DNA from: Cupriavidus pinatubonensis
Lineage (GTDB): Bacteria > Pseudomonadota > Gammaproteobacteria > Burkholderiales > Burkholderiaceae
Length of the DNA: 64,000 bases
Assembly (NCBI RefSeq): GCF_019602855.1
Contig: NZ_CP080766.1
Coordinates: 434,001 to 498,000, forward strand
Direction: 5' to 3'
Every line of letters begins with the position of its first letter. Positions within the stretch are counted from its first letter, which is position 1. Below, in pieces: positions 41,645 to 50,699 of the stretch. Below the pieces are notes generated by a model, which had not been told where the DNA came from, did no database searches, and saw only the letters and a program-made list of their open reading frames with translations. The position numbers and the translations under genes were made by a program.

Positions 41645-44600
41645 TCAACGCTTCAAACTCGGGGTAACAATCCCAAATGAGGGGTCAAACGTAGTCATCA
41701 TCCCCATCAGCTCACCAAGCTTGCCGCCGTCTCCTTCAACCTTGACATCGCCCTGCGCCAGCGCGGTTTTCAAATCCACCTGCCGCAGGTTAATGCGATC
41801 CAGCGTAGGCTTGGTCATGGTCACCGTGACATCGGCCTTCGGATTTCGCATGCCTTCCCGATAGGTCAGCACGCCATTCCGCAGCGTCACCGCAAAGGGC
41901 GTCTTCAGATCCGAGAACACCCAGTTCAGCGTCATGTCGTGCCCTTGCGCCTTCTCCGAATCCAGCCGTACGCCCAAGAAGTCGAAGAACATCGACGGCT
42001 CCAAGGCGCGGACCATGTCGGCCGCATTGCGGCCCGGTAGCGGCCGCGTGCCGTTGCGCAATTCGGATGCACCCATCAGGTACATGTTCCGCCAGAGGGA
42101 ACTCTCCGCTTGATAGCCAAGCTGCTCGAGCGCATCGGCCTGTGCGTCGCGTGCGACCTTGTTGTCCGGGTCCGCGAAGACGAGATGATTGCCGATCTCG
42201 GCCGCCCACCGGTAGTCGCCCTTCTGCATGGCTGCCTGCATCTGTTTGACCACGTTGTCCGCACCACCCATGGCTTCGACATAGCGCTTCCCGCCTTCAA
42301 CCGGCGGCAGCGGATTCAGGTGTGCCGGGTTGCCGTCGTAGAAGCCGAGGTAACGCTGGTACACGGCCCGCGAATTGAAGCTGAGCGATCCGTAGTACCC
42401 GCGCGTGTACCACTTCTTCTCCAGATTGCCCGGCAGCTTCTGCATGGCCTCGGAGATCTCCATCGGTGTCTTGCCTTCGTTCAGCAGATGCAGCGTGCGG
42501 TCGTTCAGGTACGTGTACATGTCGCGCTGATCGGCCAGCAGGTTGCGGATGTTCTCGCCACCCCATGTCGGCCAGTTGTGCTGCGCTACCAGCACGTCGG
42601 CACGGTCGCCGTAACGCACCAGGCTTTCGTCGAGGAACTTGCCCCAGGCCTTCGGATCGCGCACCAGTGCACCCCGCGGCGTCAGGATGTTGTGCATGGT
42701 GCGCGTGGCGTTCTCTGCCATGCACAGCACGCGCATCTGCGGCAGGTAGAAGTTCATTTCGGCCGGCGCTTCGGTGCCCGGCGTGAACTGGAACTCGACT
42801 TCGACGCCATCGATGCGGCGCGTCTCGTAAGGCTTGGTGATCAGCACCGTCGGTGGGATCAGGCTGAGGGTGCCGCCGATCGAGCCCGACTTGCCGATGC
42901 CGGTGTCAAGCTGGCCGCGCTCGTTCCTCGGCACCCCGCTTCCGGCCTGATAGCGCGCGCGGCGGAACATCGCATTGCCCGCGAACACGTTCTCGCTTGC
43001 GGCCTCGTGCATGAAGCCGTCCGGCGCGTAGATGGCCACTTTTCCTGACTTCACGTCGGCTTCGTCCACCACGCCGCGCACGCCGCCAAAGTGGTCGGCA
43101 TGCGAATGGGTGTAGACCACCGCGACAACCGGCTTGCGCGGACGGTTGGCGTAGTAGAGGTCAAGCGCCGCCTTTGCGGTCTCGGCGCTGGTCAGCGTAT
43201 CGACCACGATGATGCCGCGCTGTCCCTCGATGATCGTCATGTTCGCGAGATCGAATCCGCGCACCTGGTAGACGCGGTCGGCGACGCGGAACAGGCCCGC
43301 ATAGTTGTTGAGCTGCGACTGGCGCCACAGGCTGGGGTTGACGCTGTCGGGCACCTTCGCCTGCGGGTTGGCCTGCACCTGCGGCTTCTGGTCTGTTACG
43401 CGCATCAGTCCGCCATTCTGGCCGGAGCCTGCCGCACCACTAGCCGTCCAGGGTGTCTGCTGGAAGTCATAGGTGGCGGTATCCCACACCACCCGCCCCT
43501 TGGCATCGTGGATCTGTCCACGGAATGGCGCGACCAGGCCACGCTGCGCGGCCTCGTAGTCGTCGCGGTCGTCGAACGGCAGTTGCTGGAGGACGGCGGC
43601 GTTGGCAGCGGCGGTGATGGCGCTGGCGGGCTTCTGCTGCGCAGCCTCAAGCGCGTCCGCTGCTTGCGTGGATGCTGCCAGCGCCAGTCCGGCGGCCAGT
43701 ACGGCCAACCGCTGATGACCGGTGCGAGCAGCGGGAGCGACCGCTTCGGGCCTCGCCGACTGTGCGGCAGGCTGCGACGCAGCGGCGCGCGGCTGGACGA
43801 AGACGCCGTCGCCAGCGCGCTCGATGCCGCGTACGAGGTCAGCGGCCTTCTCGCCGATCATGATTGCGGTCGCATTAGTGTTGCCGCCGATCAGCGTCGG
43901 CATGATCGACGCGTCGGCCACGCGCAGGCCCTCGACACCGCGCACGCGCAGTTGCGGATCGACCACCGAAGCGGCGTCGCTGCCCATGCGACAGGTACCG
44001 ACCGGATGGAAGACGATGTCGGTGCGCGCGCGGATGAACTCGCGCACCGCGGCGTCGTCGGAACCGTCGAAGCGCACGCCTGCGTAGTTATGCGGCCGGC
44101 CGCCCAGGCGCCGGAACGGCTGCTGGTCGAGGATGCGGCCCACGACGCGCAGGCCCGCGAGCATGCTTTCGACATCACGCGCGTCGGCCAGCAGGTTCTG
44201 GTCGATGCGCGGTGCCTGCCGCGCGTCAGCCGATGCCAGCAAAACCTGACCACGGCTGTGGGGGCGCAGCACGCACACATGCAAGCTGTAGCCATGTACG
44301 CTGCGCGCGTTGGGATCGCTCAGTGCGGTGGAGAAATGAAGCTGCAGATCCGGGTCGGCAAGCGAAGGATCGCTCTTGATGAACGCTCCGGTCTCCGCGA
44401 TGTTCGATGCGAACATGCCGAAGCGCTCACGCTTGTAGCGGCGCCACTCGCCGTACAGCCGGATTGCGCCGCGCACGCTGAACGCGTACAGGTCGGTGCT
44501 GAACACGCGCTCCTGCACCTTGAGGTTCGGATGCTCCTGCAGATTCTGGCCAACGCCGGGCGCATCATGCACCACGGCGATGCCGTGCGAACGCAGATGC

Positions 44601-45445
44601 GCGGCGGGGCCGATGCCCGAAACCATCAGCAGTTGCGCGGAACCGAAGGTGCCGCCACTGAGGATGACTTCACGGCGCGCGCGCAGCGTGACCTGCTCAC
44701 CGCCGCGCTCGACCAGCACGCCCACCGCGCGCTTGCCTTCAAATACGATACGCAGGGCCTGCGTGTCGGTCAGCACGGCCAGGTTGTCACGGCCGCCATG
44801 GATCGATTGCTTGTTGCCCTGGTGCAGGTAGGCGCGCGCGGCATTCCAGCGCTCGCCGTCGCGTTGCGTACGCTGGTAAAAGCCGACGCCCTCCTGCTCG
44901 GCACCGTTGAAATCCGGGTTGTAGCGCAGGCCAGCGCATTGGGCAGCCTGCAGGAAGCGGCGGTCGAACGGATTGATCGAACGCGTATCGACCACATCCA
45001 GCGGACCCTTGCCACCGTGCCAGGCGTCTTCGGCCTGGCCACCGAGTCGCTCGTTGCGCTCGGAACGCTTGAAATACGGCAGTACATCTTCCCAGCCCCA
45101 CCCGTCGCAACCTTCCGCGGCCCAGCGTTCGTAGTCCGACGGGACACCGCGGATGTAGATCATGCCGTTGATCGACGAACTGCCGCCCAGGCCCCTGCCG
45201 CGGGGCTGGTAGCCGACGCGCCCGTTGAGCCCCGGCTGTGGCTCCGTGGCGTAGCCATAGTTGAACGGCCCCGGCTTCGGTACCGTCGAGGCGATGCCGA
45301 TGGGAATCGTGATCGCGGAGTTGAAGTCGTGGCCGCCGGCTTCCAGCAGGGCGACGCTGCCCGCGCGGCTGTCCGCGAGGCGGGCTGCTACGGCGCAGCC
45401 GGCGGAACCCGCACCAATCACGATGTAATCGTACTGCTCTTGCAT
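41645..45445 (-). CDS. GMC alcohol dehydrogenase fused to SdsA-type alkylsulfatase
   Basis: A single 1266-residue frame. Residues 1-545 form a GMC flavoprotein (GAGSAG at 11-16, GRGLGGSSSINGMIYIRG near 83-100, SGGTFGSAQLL near 263-272, catalytic His480 in HPVGTCRMG and Asn in GNTNA near 521). Residues 580-598 look like a buried signal peptide (LAVLAAGLALAAS, then TQAADA). The rest is a secreted-type metallo-beta-lactamase-fold alkylsulfatase with THSHADH (H780, H782, D784, H785), a dimerisation region and a C-terminal SCP2-like domain. The reactions are consecutive: sulfate-ester cleavage frees an alcohol, which the GMC half could oxidise. ATG 45445 is chosen; the frame runs on to 45871. Confidence 0.85.
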   Translation of the reverse strand: MQEQYDYIVIGAGSAGCAVAARLADSRAGSVALLEAGGHDFNSAITIPIGIASTVPKPGPFNYGYATEPQPGLNGRVGYQPRGRGLGGSSSINGMIYIRGVPSDYERWAAEGCDGWGWEDVLPYFKRSERNERLGGQAEDAWHGGKGPLDVVDTRSINPFDRRFLQAAQCAGLRYNPDFNGAEQEGVGFYQRTQRDGERWNAARAYLHQGNKQSIHGGRDNLAVLTDTQALRIVFEGKRAVGVLVERGGEQVTLRARREVILSGGTFGSAQLLMVSGIGPAAHLRSHGIAVVHDAPGVGQNLQEHPNLKVQERVFSTDLYAFSVRGAIRLYGEWRRYKRERFGMFASNIAETGAFIKSDPSLADPDLQLHFSTALSDPNARSVHGYSLHVCVLRPHSRGQVLLASADARQAPRIDQNLLADARDVESMLAGLRVVGRILDQQPFRRLGGRPHNYAGVRFDGSDDAAVREFIRARTDIVFHPVGTCRMGSDAASVVDPQLRVRGVEGLRVADASIMPTLIGGNTNATAIMIGEKAADLVRGIERAGDGVFVQPRAAASQPAAQSARPEAVAPAARTGHQRLAVLAAGLALAASTQAADALEAAQQKPASAITAAANAAVLQQLPFDDRDDYEAAQRGLVAPFRGQIHDAKGRVVWDTATYDFQQTPWTASGAAGSGQNGGLMRVTDQKPQVQANPQAKVPDSVNPSLWRQSQLNNYAGLFRVADRVYQVRGFDLANMTIIEGQRGIIVVDTLTSAETAKAALDLYYANRPRKPVVAVVYTHSHADHFGGVRGVVDEADVKSGKVAIYAPDGFMHEAASENVFAGNAMFRRARYQAGSGVPRNERGQLDTGIGKSGSIGGTLSLIPPTVLITKPYETRRIDGVEVEFQFTPGTEAPAEMNFYLPQMRVLCMAENATRTMHNILTPRGALVRDPKAWGKFLDESLVRYGDRADVLVAQHNWPTWGGENIRNLLADQRDMYTYLNDRTLHLLNEGKTPMEISEAMQKLPGNLEKKWYTRGYYGSLSFNSRAVYQRYLGFYDGNPAHLNPLPPVEGGKRYVEAMGGADNVVKQMQAAMQKGDYRWAAEIGNHLVFADPDNKVARDAQADALEQLGYQAESSLWRNMYLMGASELRNGTRPLPGRNAADMVRALEPSMFFDFLGVRLDSEKAQGHDMTLNWVFSDLKTPFAVTLRNGVLTYREGMRNPKADVTVTMTKPTLDRINLRQVDLKTALAQGDVKVEGDGGKLGELMGMMTTFDPSFGIVTPSLKR

Positions 45446-45858
45446 GTCTGTCTCTCGTTGGAATCTTGAATGACGGCCTACGCCGTCTCTTGCTCTTCGC
45501 GCACGCCGGTCACGCATGTCGCGACGACCTGCGGGGGCGCCATCGCCATCACTCGGGCTAACTTCGCCGCGCGCATTGCGCCTGCGCCGTGTCGCGATTC
45601 GTACAGAGTTGCCGCTCAGTCGTTGCTGCCGCAACCATTTGCATGCATGGCGGATGGAAGCCTTCAGGCAGCCATGGTCATCCCCGCCCCAGAACTTCGC
45701 CCCACCCAACGCGGGGAGCTGGACGGCCGATGTCCAGAAGGCGTGTTTCAAATGAAACGGCACATCGTGTTGATCCGCGGCGGGCCGCGTCCGGTGCATA
45801 CCCGGCATCGCAGCGGGCCTGCGCCTTCCGGCACATCCGGATCGTTTGATGATATGCC

Positions 45859-45872
45859 TTTGTACGTACAAA
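45859..45872. promoter_or_regulatory. Palindromic operator O1 (core TGTACGTACA)
   Basis: TTTGTACGTACAAA is a perfect 14-bp palindrome. On the minus strand it overlaps a candidate promoter for the fusion gene (TTGACG at 45892-45897, 17 bp, CATTTG at 45869-45874). It shares its 10-bp core with O2, centred 122 bp away. Confidence 0.75.
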
Positions 45873-45978
45873 TGTGGAGTGAATGAGACACCGTCAATCG
45901 ATCAGAATGGAACTTAACCCACAAAAAATTTGCGTGCGCCTTCAAGGTTTCTTGCAAATTCCCTTTAATCCACTCCAT

Positions 45979-45996
45979 ACTATGTACGTACATAGT
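45979..45996. promoter_or_regulatory. Palindromic operator O2 (core TGTACGTACA)
   Basis: ACTATGTACGTACATAGT is a perfect 18-bp palindrome. It overlaps the -10 and start region of a plus-strand promoter (TTGCAA 45952-45957, 18 bp, CATACT 45976-45981) for the acyl-CoA dehydrogenase operon. The placement suits a TetR- or GntR-type repressor. Confidence 0.8.
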
Positions 45997-46041
45997 GCCA
46001 GAACAATGGGCAACCAGAGACCGGAGACGGAAGGAGCAAAG

Positions 46042-47208
46042 GTGCAGAAACTGACCGAAGAACGCCGCATGATCCAGGAGGCCGCGCGCCAGTTCACGAT
46101 GGAGCGCGTGCTGCCCATCGCCAACAAGCGGGACCCCGAGAAAGGCAAGATCCCGCGCGAGCTGATCGACGAGATGGCCGAACTCGGGTACTTCGGCATC
46201 CTGATTCCCGAGGAATACGGCGGCCTGGGCCTGGGCGCCTATGAGTACTGCCTGGTCGCCGAGCAGCTTTCGCGTGGCTGGATGAGCGTCGGCAGCCTGA
46301 TCGCACGCGGCAATGGCCTGATCGGCGCGCTCAAGGGCCTGTCGCCAGAGCGCAAGGCCGAATACCTGCCGCGCATGGCGCGCGGTGAATTCCTCGGCGC
46401 GTTCTCGCTGTCCGAGCCCAATGCCGGCTCCGACGTGGCCAATATCTCGTGCCGCGCGGTGCGCGATGGCGACGACTGGCTCATCACCGGCAGCAAGTAC
46501 TGGTGCACGTTTGCCGACGAGGCCGACTTCATCCTGGTCATCTGCCGTACCGATCCGGTCATCGACCCGAAGGCGCGCCACAAGGGCCTGTCGGCCTTCA
46601 TGGTGGAAAAGCCCCGCGGCGAACTCCCCGAGGGCGTCAAGGGCAGCCTGATTCCCAAGATCGGCTACCACGGCTGGACCACGTGGGAACTCGCGTTCGA
46701 CGGCTGCCGTGTGCCGCATTCGAAGATGGTCGGTGAGGAAGGCAAGGCGTTCTACCTGACCACGGCCGGGCTTGAGACTGCACGGGCCCATACGGCCGCG
46801 CGCTCGATCGGCCTCGCACAAGGCAGTCTCGAGGACTCCATTCAATACGCGAAGGACCGCAACCAGTTCGGCAACCCGATCGGCAACTTCCAGGCGATTC
46901 GCTTTAAGATCGCCGACATGGCCACGCAGATCGAGGCCTCGCGCGCGCTGCTCTACACGGTGTGCGAGAAGATCGACGAAGGCGTGCGTGCCGACACCGA
47001 AGCGTCGATGGTCAAGCTGTTTGCGAGCGAGATGTGCGAGCGCGTGACCAGCGAAGGCCTGCAGATCCACGGCGGCGCGGGCTACACCACGCACTTCGCG
47101 GCCGAACGCTACTGGCGCGATGCGCGCCTGACCAAGATCTTCGAAGGTACCTCTGAAATCCAGATGCGCATCATCTCCGATGCGATGCTGGGCAAGATCG
47201 CGGCCTGA
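46042..47208 (+). CDS. Acyl-CoA dehydrogenase (medium/short-chain type)
   Basis: A 388-residue acyl-CoA dehydrogenase. GTG 46042 is preferred because AAGGAG lies 5 bases upstream (46031-46036) and gives the standard length; ATG 46006 is an alternative. Landmarks are IPEEYGGLGLG, FSLSEPNAGSDVAN for substrate and flavin contact, QIEASRALLYT, and the C-terminal IHGGAGYTTHFAAERYWRDARLTKIFEGTSEIQ. It should make a 2-enoyl-CoA. Together with the CoA-transferase 13 bp downstream it would activate and oxidise an acid, plausibly the fatty acid left after alkyl sulfate cleavage and alcohol oxidation. O2 lies 45 bp upstream. Confidence 0.93.
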   Translation: MQKLTEERRMIQEAARQFTMERVLPIANKRDPEKGKIPRELIDEMAELGYFGILIPEEYGGLGLGAYEYCLVAEQLSRGWMSVGSLIARGNGLIGALKGLSPERKAEYLPRMARGEFLGAFSLSEPNAGSDVANISCRAVRDGDDWLITGSKYWCTFADEADFILVICRTDPVIDPKARHKGLSAFMVEKPRGELPEGVKGSLIPKIGYHGWTTWELAFDGCRVPHSKMVGEEGKAFYLTTAGLETARAHTAARSIGLAQGSLEDSIQYAKDRNQFGNPIGNFQAIRFKIADMATQIEASRALLYTVCEKIDEGVRADTEASMVKLFASEMCERVTSEGLQIHGGAGYTTHFAAERYWRDARLTKIFEGTSEIQMRIISDAMLGKIAA

Positions 47209-47221
47209 ACGGGAGCACGAA

Positions 47222-48451
47222 GTGCAGACTCAAGCCAAACCCGCCGGGTCGCTTGCCGGCCTGCGCGTGATCGACCTCACGCAGATGCTGGCCGGCCCCT
47301 TTTGCACGCAGATCCTCGCTGACCACGGGGCGGATGTCATCAAGGTCGAAGCGATGACGGGCGACGGCACGCGTGTGACCGGCCCGTTCTGCCCCGACGA
47401 CGCGCTGCGCGACTTCGGCGGCTATTTCCAGAGCGTCAACCGCAACAAGCGCTCCATCGCCGTCGACCTGAAGACGGAGGCGGGTCGTGCAGTCCTGCGC
47501 GCGCTGATCGACAAGGCCGACATCGTCGTCGAAAACTTCCGAGCAGGCGTGATGGAGCGCCTGGGCTTTGCCTACGAAACGCTGCGCCAGACCAACCCGC
47601 GGCTGATCTACGGCACGGTGCGCGGCTTTGGCGATCCGCGGAGCGGCGAAAGCCCGTATGCGCAATGGCCGGCGTACGACGTGGTTTCGCAGGCCATGGG
47701 CGGCATGATGGGCATCACCGGCCCGGATCGTTGCACACCGACCAAGATCGGTCCCGGCGTGGGGGACACCATTCCGGCGCTGATGCTGTGCATCGGCATC
47801 CTCGCGGCCGTCAATCGCGTGCGCGAAACCGGTCAGGGCCAGTTCGTCGACGTGGCCATGACCGACGCGGTGCTGGCCATGTGCGAGCGCATCGTCTACC
47901 AGAACTCGTACACCGGCGAAGTGGCCGCACCGGAAGGCAACCGCCACCCGCTGCTGTGCCCGTTCGGCTTGTTCCGTGCGCGCGATGGCCATGTCTCGAT
48001 TGCCTGCGCGACCGATGCGTTCTGGGAAAAGCTCGCCGTGGCGATCGGCCGTCCCGACATGGCGCAGGACCCGGACTTCGCGACCAATGCCGCGCGCGTG
48101 CAGCATCAGCAGCAGGTGATCGAGGCGATCGAAGCCTTTACCTCGGTGCGAACCAAGGAAGAGATTGCCATCGCGCTGGGCGGCAAGGTTCCCTTCGGCC
48201 CCGTCTATACCTCGGCCGAGATATTCGCGGACAGGCACTACGCGGTGCGCGACATGATCGTCGAAGTGGAGCAACCGGGATCGGCCACTCCGGTCAAGAT
48301 CGCCGGCGTACCGATCAAGCTCAGCGAAACCCCGGGCGCGGTGCGCACGCGCGCGCCAATGCTGGGCGAGCACACCGAAGAGATTTTGTTCGGTGCCGGG
48401 TATGTGGAGGACGATATTCGCCGTCTGCGGCAGGAGGGCGCGGTGCGGTAA
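47222..48451 (+). CDS. CaiB/BaiF (class III) CoA-transferase
   Basis: A 409-residue class III CoA-transferase, which moves CoA from one thioester to another acid through an aspartyl-CoA intermediate. GLRVIDLTQMLAGPFCTQILADHGADVIKVE is the family start. NKRSIAVDLKT and the segment DKADIVVENFRAGVMERLG hold the expected active-site Asp region. GTG 47222 has GGGAG upstream and follows the acyl-CoA dehydrogenase stop by 13 bp, so the two form an operon under O2. Substrate unknown. Confidence 0.93.
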   Translation: MQTQAKPAGSLAGLRVIDLTQMLAGPFCTQILADHGADVIKVEAMTGDGTRVTGPFCPDDALRDFGGYFQSVNRNKRSIAVDLKTEAGRAVLRALIDKADIVVENFRAGVMERLGFAYETLRQTNPRLIYGTVRGFGDPRSGESPYAQWPAYDVVSQAMGGMMGITGPDRCTPTKIGPGVGDTIPALMLCIGILAAVNRVRETGQGQFVDVAMTDAVLAMCERIVYQNSYTGEVAAPEGNRHPLLCPFGLFRARDGHVSIACATDAFWEKLAVAIGRPDMAQDPDFATNAARVQHQQQVIEAIEAFTSVRTKEEIAIALGGKVPFGPVYTSAEIFADRHYAVRDMIVEVEQPGSATPVKIAGVPIKLSETPGAVRTRAPMLGEHTEEILFGAGYVEDDIRRLRQEGAVR

Positions 48452-48670
48452 GGCAGCACTGAAGTGAAAGCGGCGCTGCGGGCGGTCTGACGGGTTGTTG
48501 CAGCCGGGAGGCCGCCGGCAACTCAGTCGCGTGGCTGTGGAGCGTTTAAGGTGCAGGTCGGGCGGTGACCCGAGCGCCGTCAGATTCTCGGCTACGTCCT
48601 TCCCAGCCGCCCGTCAGGGCCGTAGCATCTACGTTTCCCGCATTTTCGCGGCCCCGCGCCTTCGCCTCCT

Positions 48671-49642
48671 ATGCCAGATCCCCGAGCGGCCACCGCGGCC
48701 TACAGAGAATCCGTTCCCGCGCTGCAGCGCATCGGCGCACATCTTGACGACCTGCTGCTCTTCATCCACGTGGTCGATGCCGGCGGATTCAGCGCCGCCG
48801 AGCGGCAGACCGGCATCGCCAAGTCGCGGCTGTCCCGCCGGGTGGCGACACTCGAGCGCGCGCTCGGCGTGCGACTGCTGCATCGGTCGGGGCAAGTCTT
48901 CGGCCTCACGCCGGTTGGCGAGGCGGTGCTCGCGCACGCGCGGGAGGCGGCCACGCACGTCGACAAGATCGGCGCCCTCACGCGCAGCGCCGTGGCAGAG
49001 CCATCGGGGGTGATCCACCTCCATACCTCCATGCTGATCGCCGAGACCACGCTCCCTCCAATCCTGGCCGAGTTTGCGCGCGCTCACCCGGGCGTGCAGG
49101 TGCAGTTGACGCTCTCGAATCGCTTTGTCGACCTGGCTGAGGAGCGACTGGACCTGGTCATCCGCGCGGCCGTTGTGCCGCTCGCCTCGGAGGACGTGAT
49201 CGCCGTACCGGTGGCGACGTCGGCGTCGATCGTCGTGGCCCATCCGTCGTTGCTGGAAGCCGACGGCCCGCCAGCGCGCCTCGACGAGTTGGCGGGCTAC
49301 CCCTGCCTCGCGCAGGGCACACTGACAAATCCGCGGCCATGGCAGTTCATCGACGCAGACGACAAGCCGATCGATATTGCTGTCACGCCGGGCATTGCCG
49401 TGGATAACCTGCTGGCCATCCGCGAACTCGCACTGCGCGGCGCCGGCATGGCACAGTTGCCGTCTTATCTATGCCAGGACGCCATCGATGCCGGCATGCT
49501 GGTGCCCGTTCTGCAAGGCGTGCGTTCGCGCCCCGCCACGCTGTACGCGATGTACCCGAGCCGGCGCGGCATGACGTCCGCCGTGCGTGTGTTCCTCGAC
49601 CTGGTACGCACAAGGTGGCCGTCCGATCCGGCTACCGCCTGA
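48671..49642 (+). CDS. LysR-family transcriptional regulator 1
   Basis: A 323-residue LysR regulator. An extension of about 25 residues precedes the winged HTH (DDLLLFIHVVDAGGFSAAERQTGIAKSRLSRRVATLE), followed by the periplasmic-binding-like effector domain (VIHLHTSMLIAETTLPPILAEF, later LAIRELALRGAGMAQLPSYL). No ribosome site is seen at ATG 48671; a later start near residue 20 is possible. It lies 219 bp after the CoA-transferase in the same direction and could control either that operon or the VOC gene downstream. Confidence 0.9.
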   Translation: MPDPRAATAAYRESVPALQRIGAHLDDLLLFIHVVDAGGFSAAERQTGIAKSRLSRRVATLERALGVRLLHRSGQVFGLTPVGEAVLAHAREAATHVDKIGALTRSAVAEPSGVIHLHTSMLIAETTLPPILAEFARAHPGVQVQLTLSNRFVDLAEERLDLVIRAAVVPLASEDVIAVPVATSASIVVAHPSLLEADGPPARLDELAGYPCLAQGTLTNPRPWQFIDADDKPIDIAVTPGIAVDNLLAIRELALRGAGMAQLPSYLCQDAIDAGMLVPVLQGVRSRPATLYAMYPSRRGMTSAVRVFLDLVRTRWPSDPATA

Positions 49643-49859
49643 TCCCTAGTGTCCGGCGGGCCCGTTCCAGTTCCGCAACGCCCTGTTGCAAACCACCGGC
49701 TTCCCCCCACCCGGGGCGAGCCGATAACGTTCCCCGCATCGACGGGCTTTCTTCTCGCCCGCACCTTCACTGTTCGTCAGTAAGATGCCATGGCAATCTC
49801 GTTATGGCTCACGTCAACAACCAAAAGTCATATATTGCTTAAATGGAGGAAGCCAGATC

Positions 49860-50273
49860 ATGAACAAGCAGATTTTCATCAACCTGCCGGTGACAGACCT
49901 CTCGCGATCCAAGGCCTTCTACGAAGCCATTGGCGCGGTCAACAACCCCGCGTTCACTGATGAAACCGCGGCATGCATGGTGATCTCCGAGACGATCTAC
50001 GCCATGCTGCTTACCCACGACAAATGGCGGCAGTTCACGGGGAAGCGAATCGTCGACGCGCACACGGAGGCACAGGTATTGCTGTGCCTGTCAGCGGGCG
50101 GACGGGTAGAGGTGTCTGACCTCGTGCAGAAGGCGACTGACGCCGGCGGCAAGGCGGACCCCACGCCTGTCCAAGATTTCGGCTTCATGTACGGACGCAG
50201 CTTCGAGGATCCGGACGGCCATATCTGGGAGGTGATGTGGATGGACCCGGAGGCCGTTCCGCCTCACGCTTAA
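49860..50273 (+). CDS. VOC/glyoxalase-superfamily protein
   Basis: A 137-residue protein of the vicinal oxygen chelate fold. It begins MNKQIFINLPVTDLSRSKAFYEAIG, has AMLLTHDKWRQF in the middle and ends with FEDPDGHIWEVMWMDPEA, the typical last strand supplying a Glu ligand. The subgroup (PhnB-like or YaeR-like) includes both metalloenzymes and antibiotic-binding proteins; a specific reaction is not inferred. GGAGG precedes the ATG by about 8 bases. It is monocistronic. Confidence 0.9.
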   Translation: MNKQIFINLPVTDLSRSKAFYEAIGAVNNPAFTDETAACMVISETIYAMLLTHDKWRQFTGKRIVDAHTEAQVLLCLSAGGRVEVSDLVQKATDAGGKADPTPVQDFGFMYGRSFEDPDGHIWEVMWMDPEAVPPHA

Positions 50274-50305
50274 AGGGCTGACGACTCGACGTCGAACCCT
50301 CACGC

Positions 50306-50545
50306 GTGCGCATCTTTCAGCGTCGTCTGGTATTGCTCCAGAACAGCCACGGCAGTCATCTGGCCCCCGACATCGAAGCCACGATTCAAGACTCAGCGGA
50401 GATTCAGGTGGACGCGGTCGCCTATGGCCTTTCCGCGATGGGTGACCCCGTCTAGGTGTTCGACATCCTGGCGGGGGGGCAGCGTCAGGGGATGGCCCTC
50501 TGTCCGAAGGCCGGGTTACCAGCGGACTTCCGGCAGTTTGCCTGA
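50306..50545 (+). pseudogene. Possible remnant with an in-frame amber stop
   Basis: Between the VOC gene and the second LysR gene lies a 426-bp gap. A frame starting GTG 50306 encodes 49 codons (RIFQRRLVLLQNSHGSHLA and onward) to TAG at 50453-50455. It continues in frame as VFDILAGGQRQGMALCPKAG to TGA at 50543. No family is recognised; the reading as a broken gene rests only on protein-like character on both sides of the stop. Confidence 0.25.
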
Positions 50546-50699
50546 TGGGCAGAGACCGGCCAGTAAGGGACATTCGCCCGCACGGCAGCCGGGAAACTCG
50601 TTGGGCCGCTCCAGGACCCAAAGGAGCCTCTCATGCTGCTTGCGGCAGTGTGAGACGTTCATTACGCTTATGCTCCGAAGAACCTCAGCCTAACTCCCG

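Noticed and set aside
43091..45469. 792-residue open frame on the plus strand
   Set aside because: It is antisense to the GMC-alkylsulfatase gene and its predicted protein is His/Arg/Val-rich without any motif; high GC leaves long shadow frames.
45446..45871. N-terminal extension of the GMC-alkylsulfatase frame
   Set aside because: The extension is basic and low-complexity, overlaps operator O1, and the Rossmann fold begins at MQEQYDYIVIGAG, the family's usual start.
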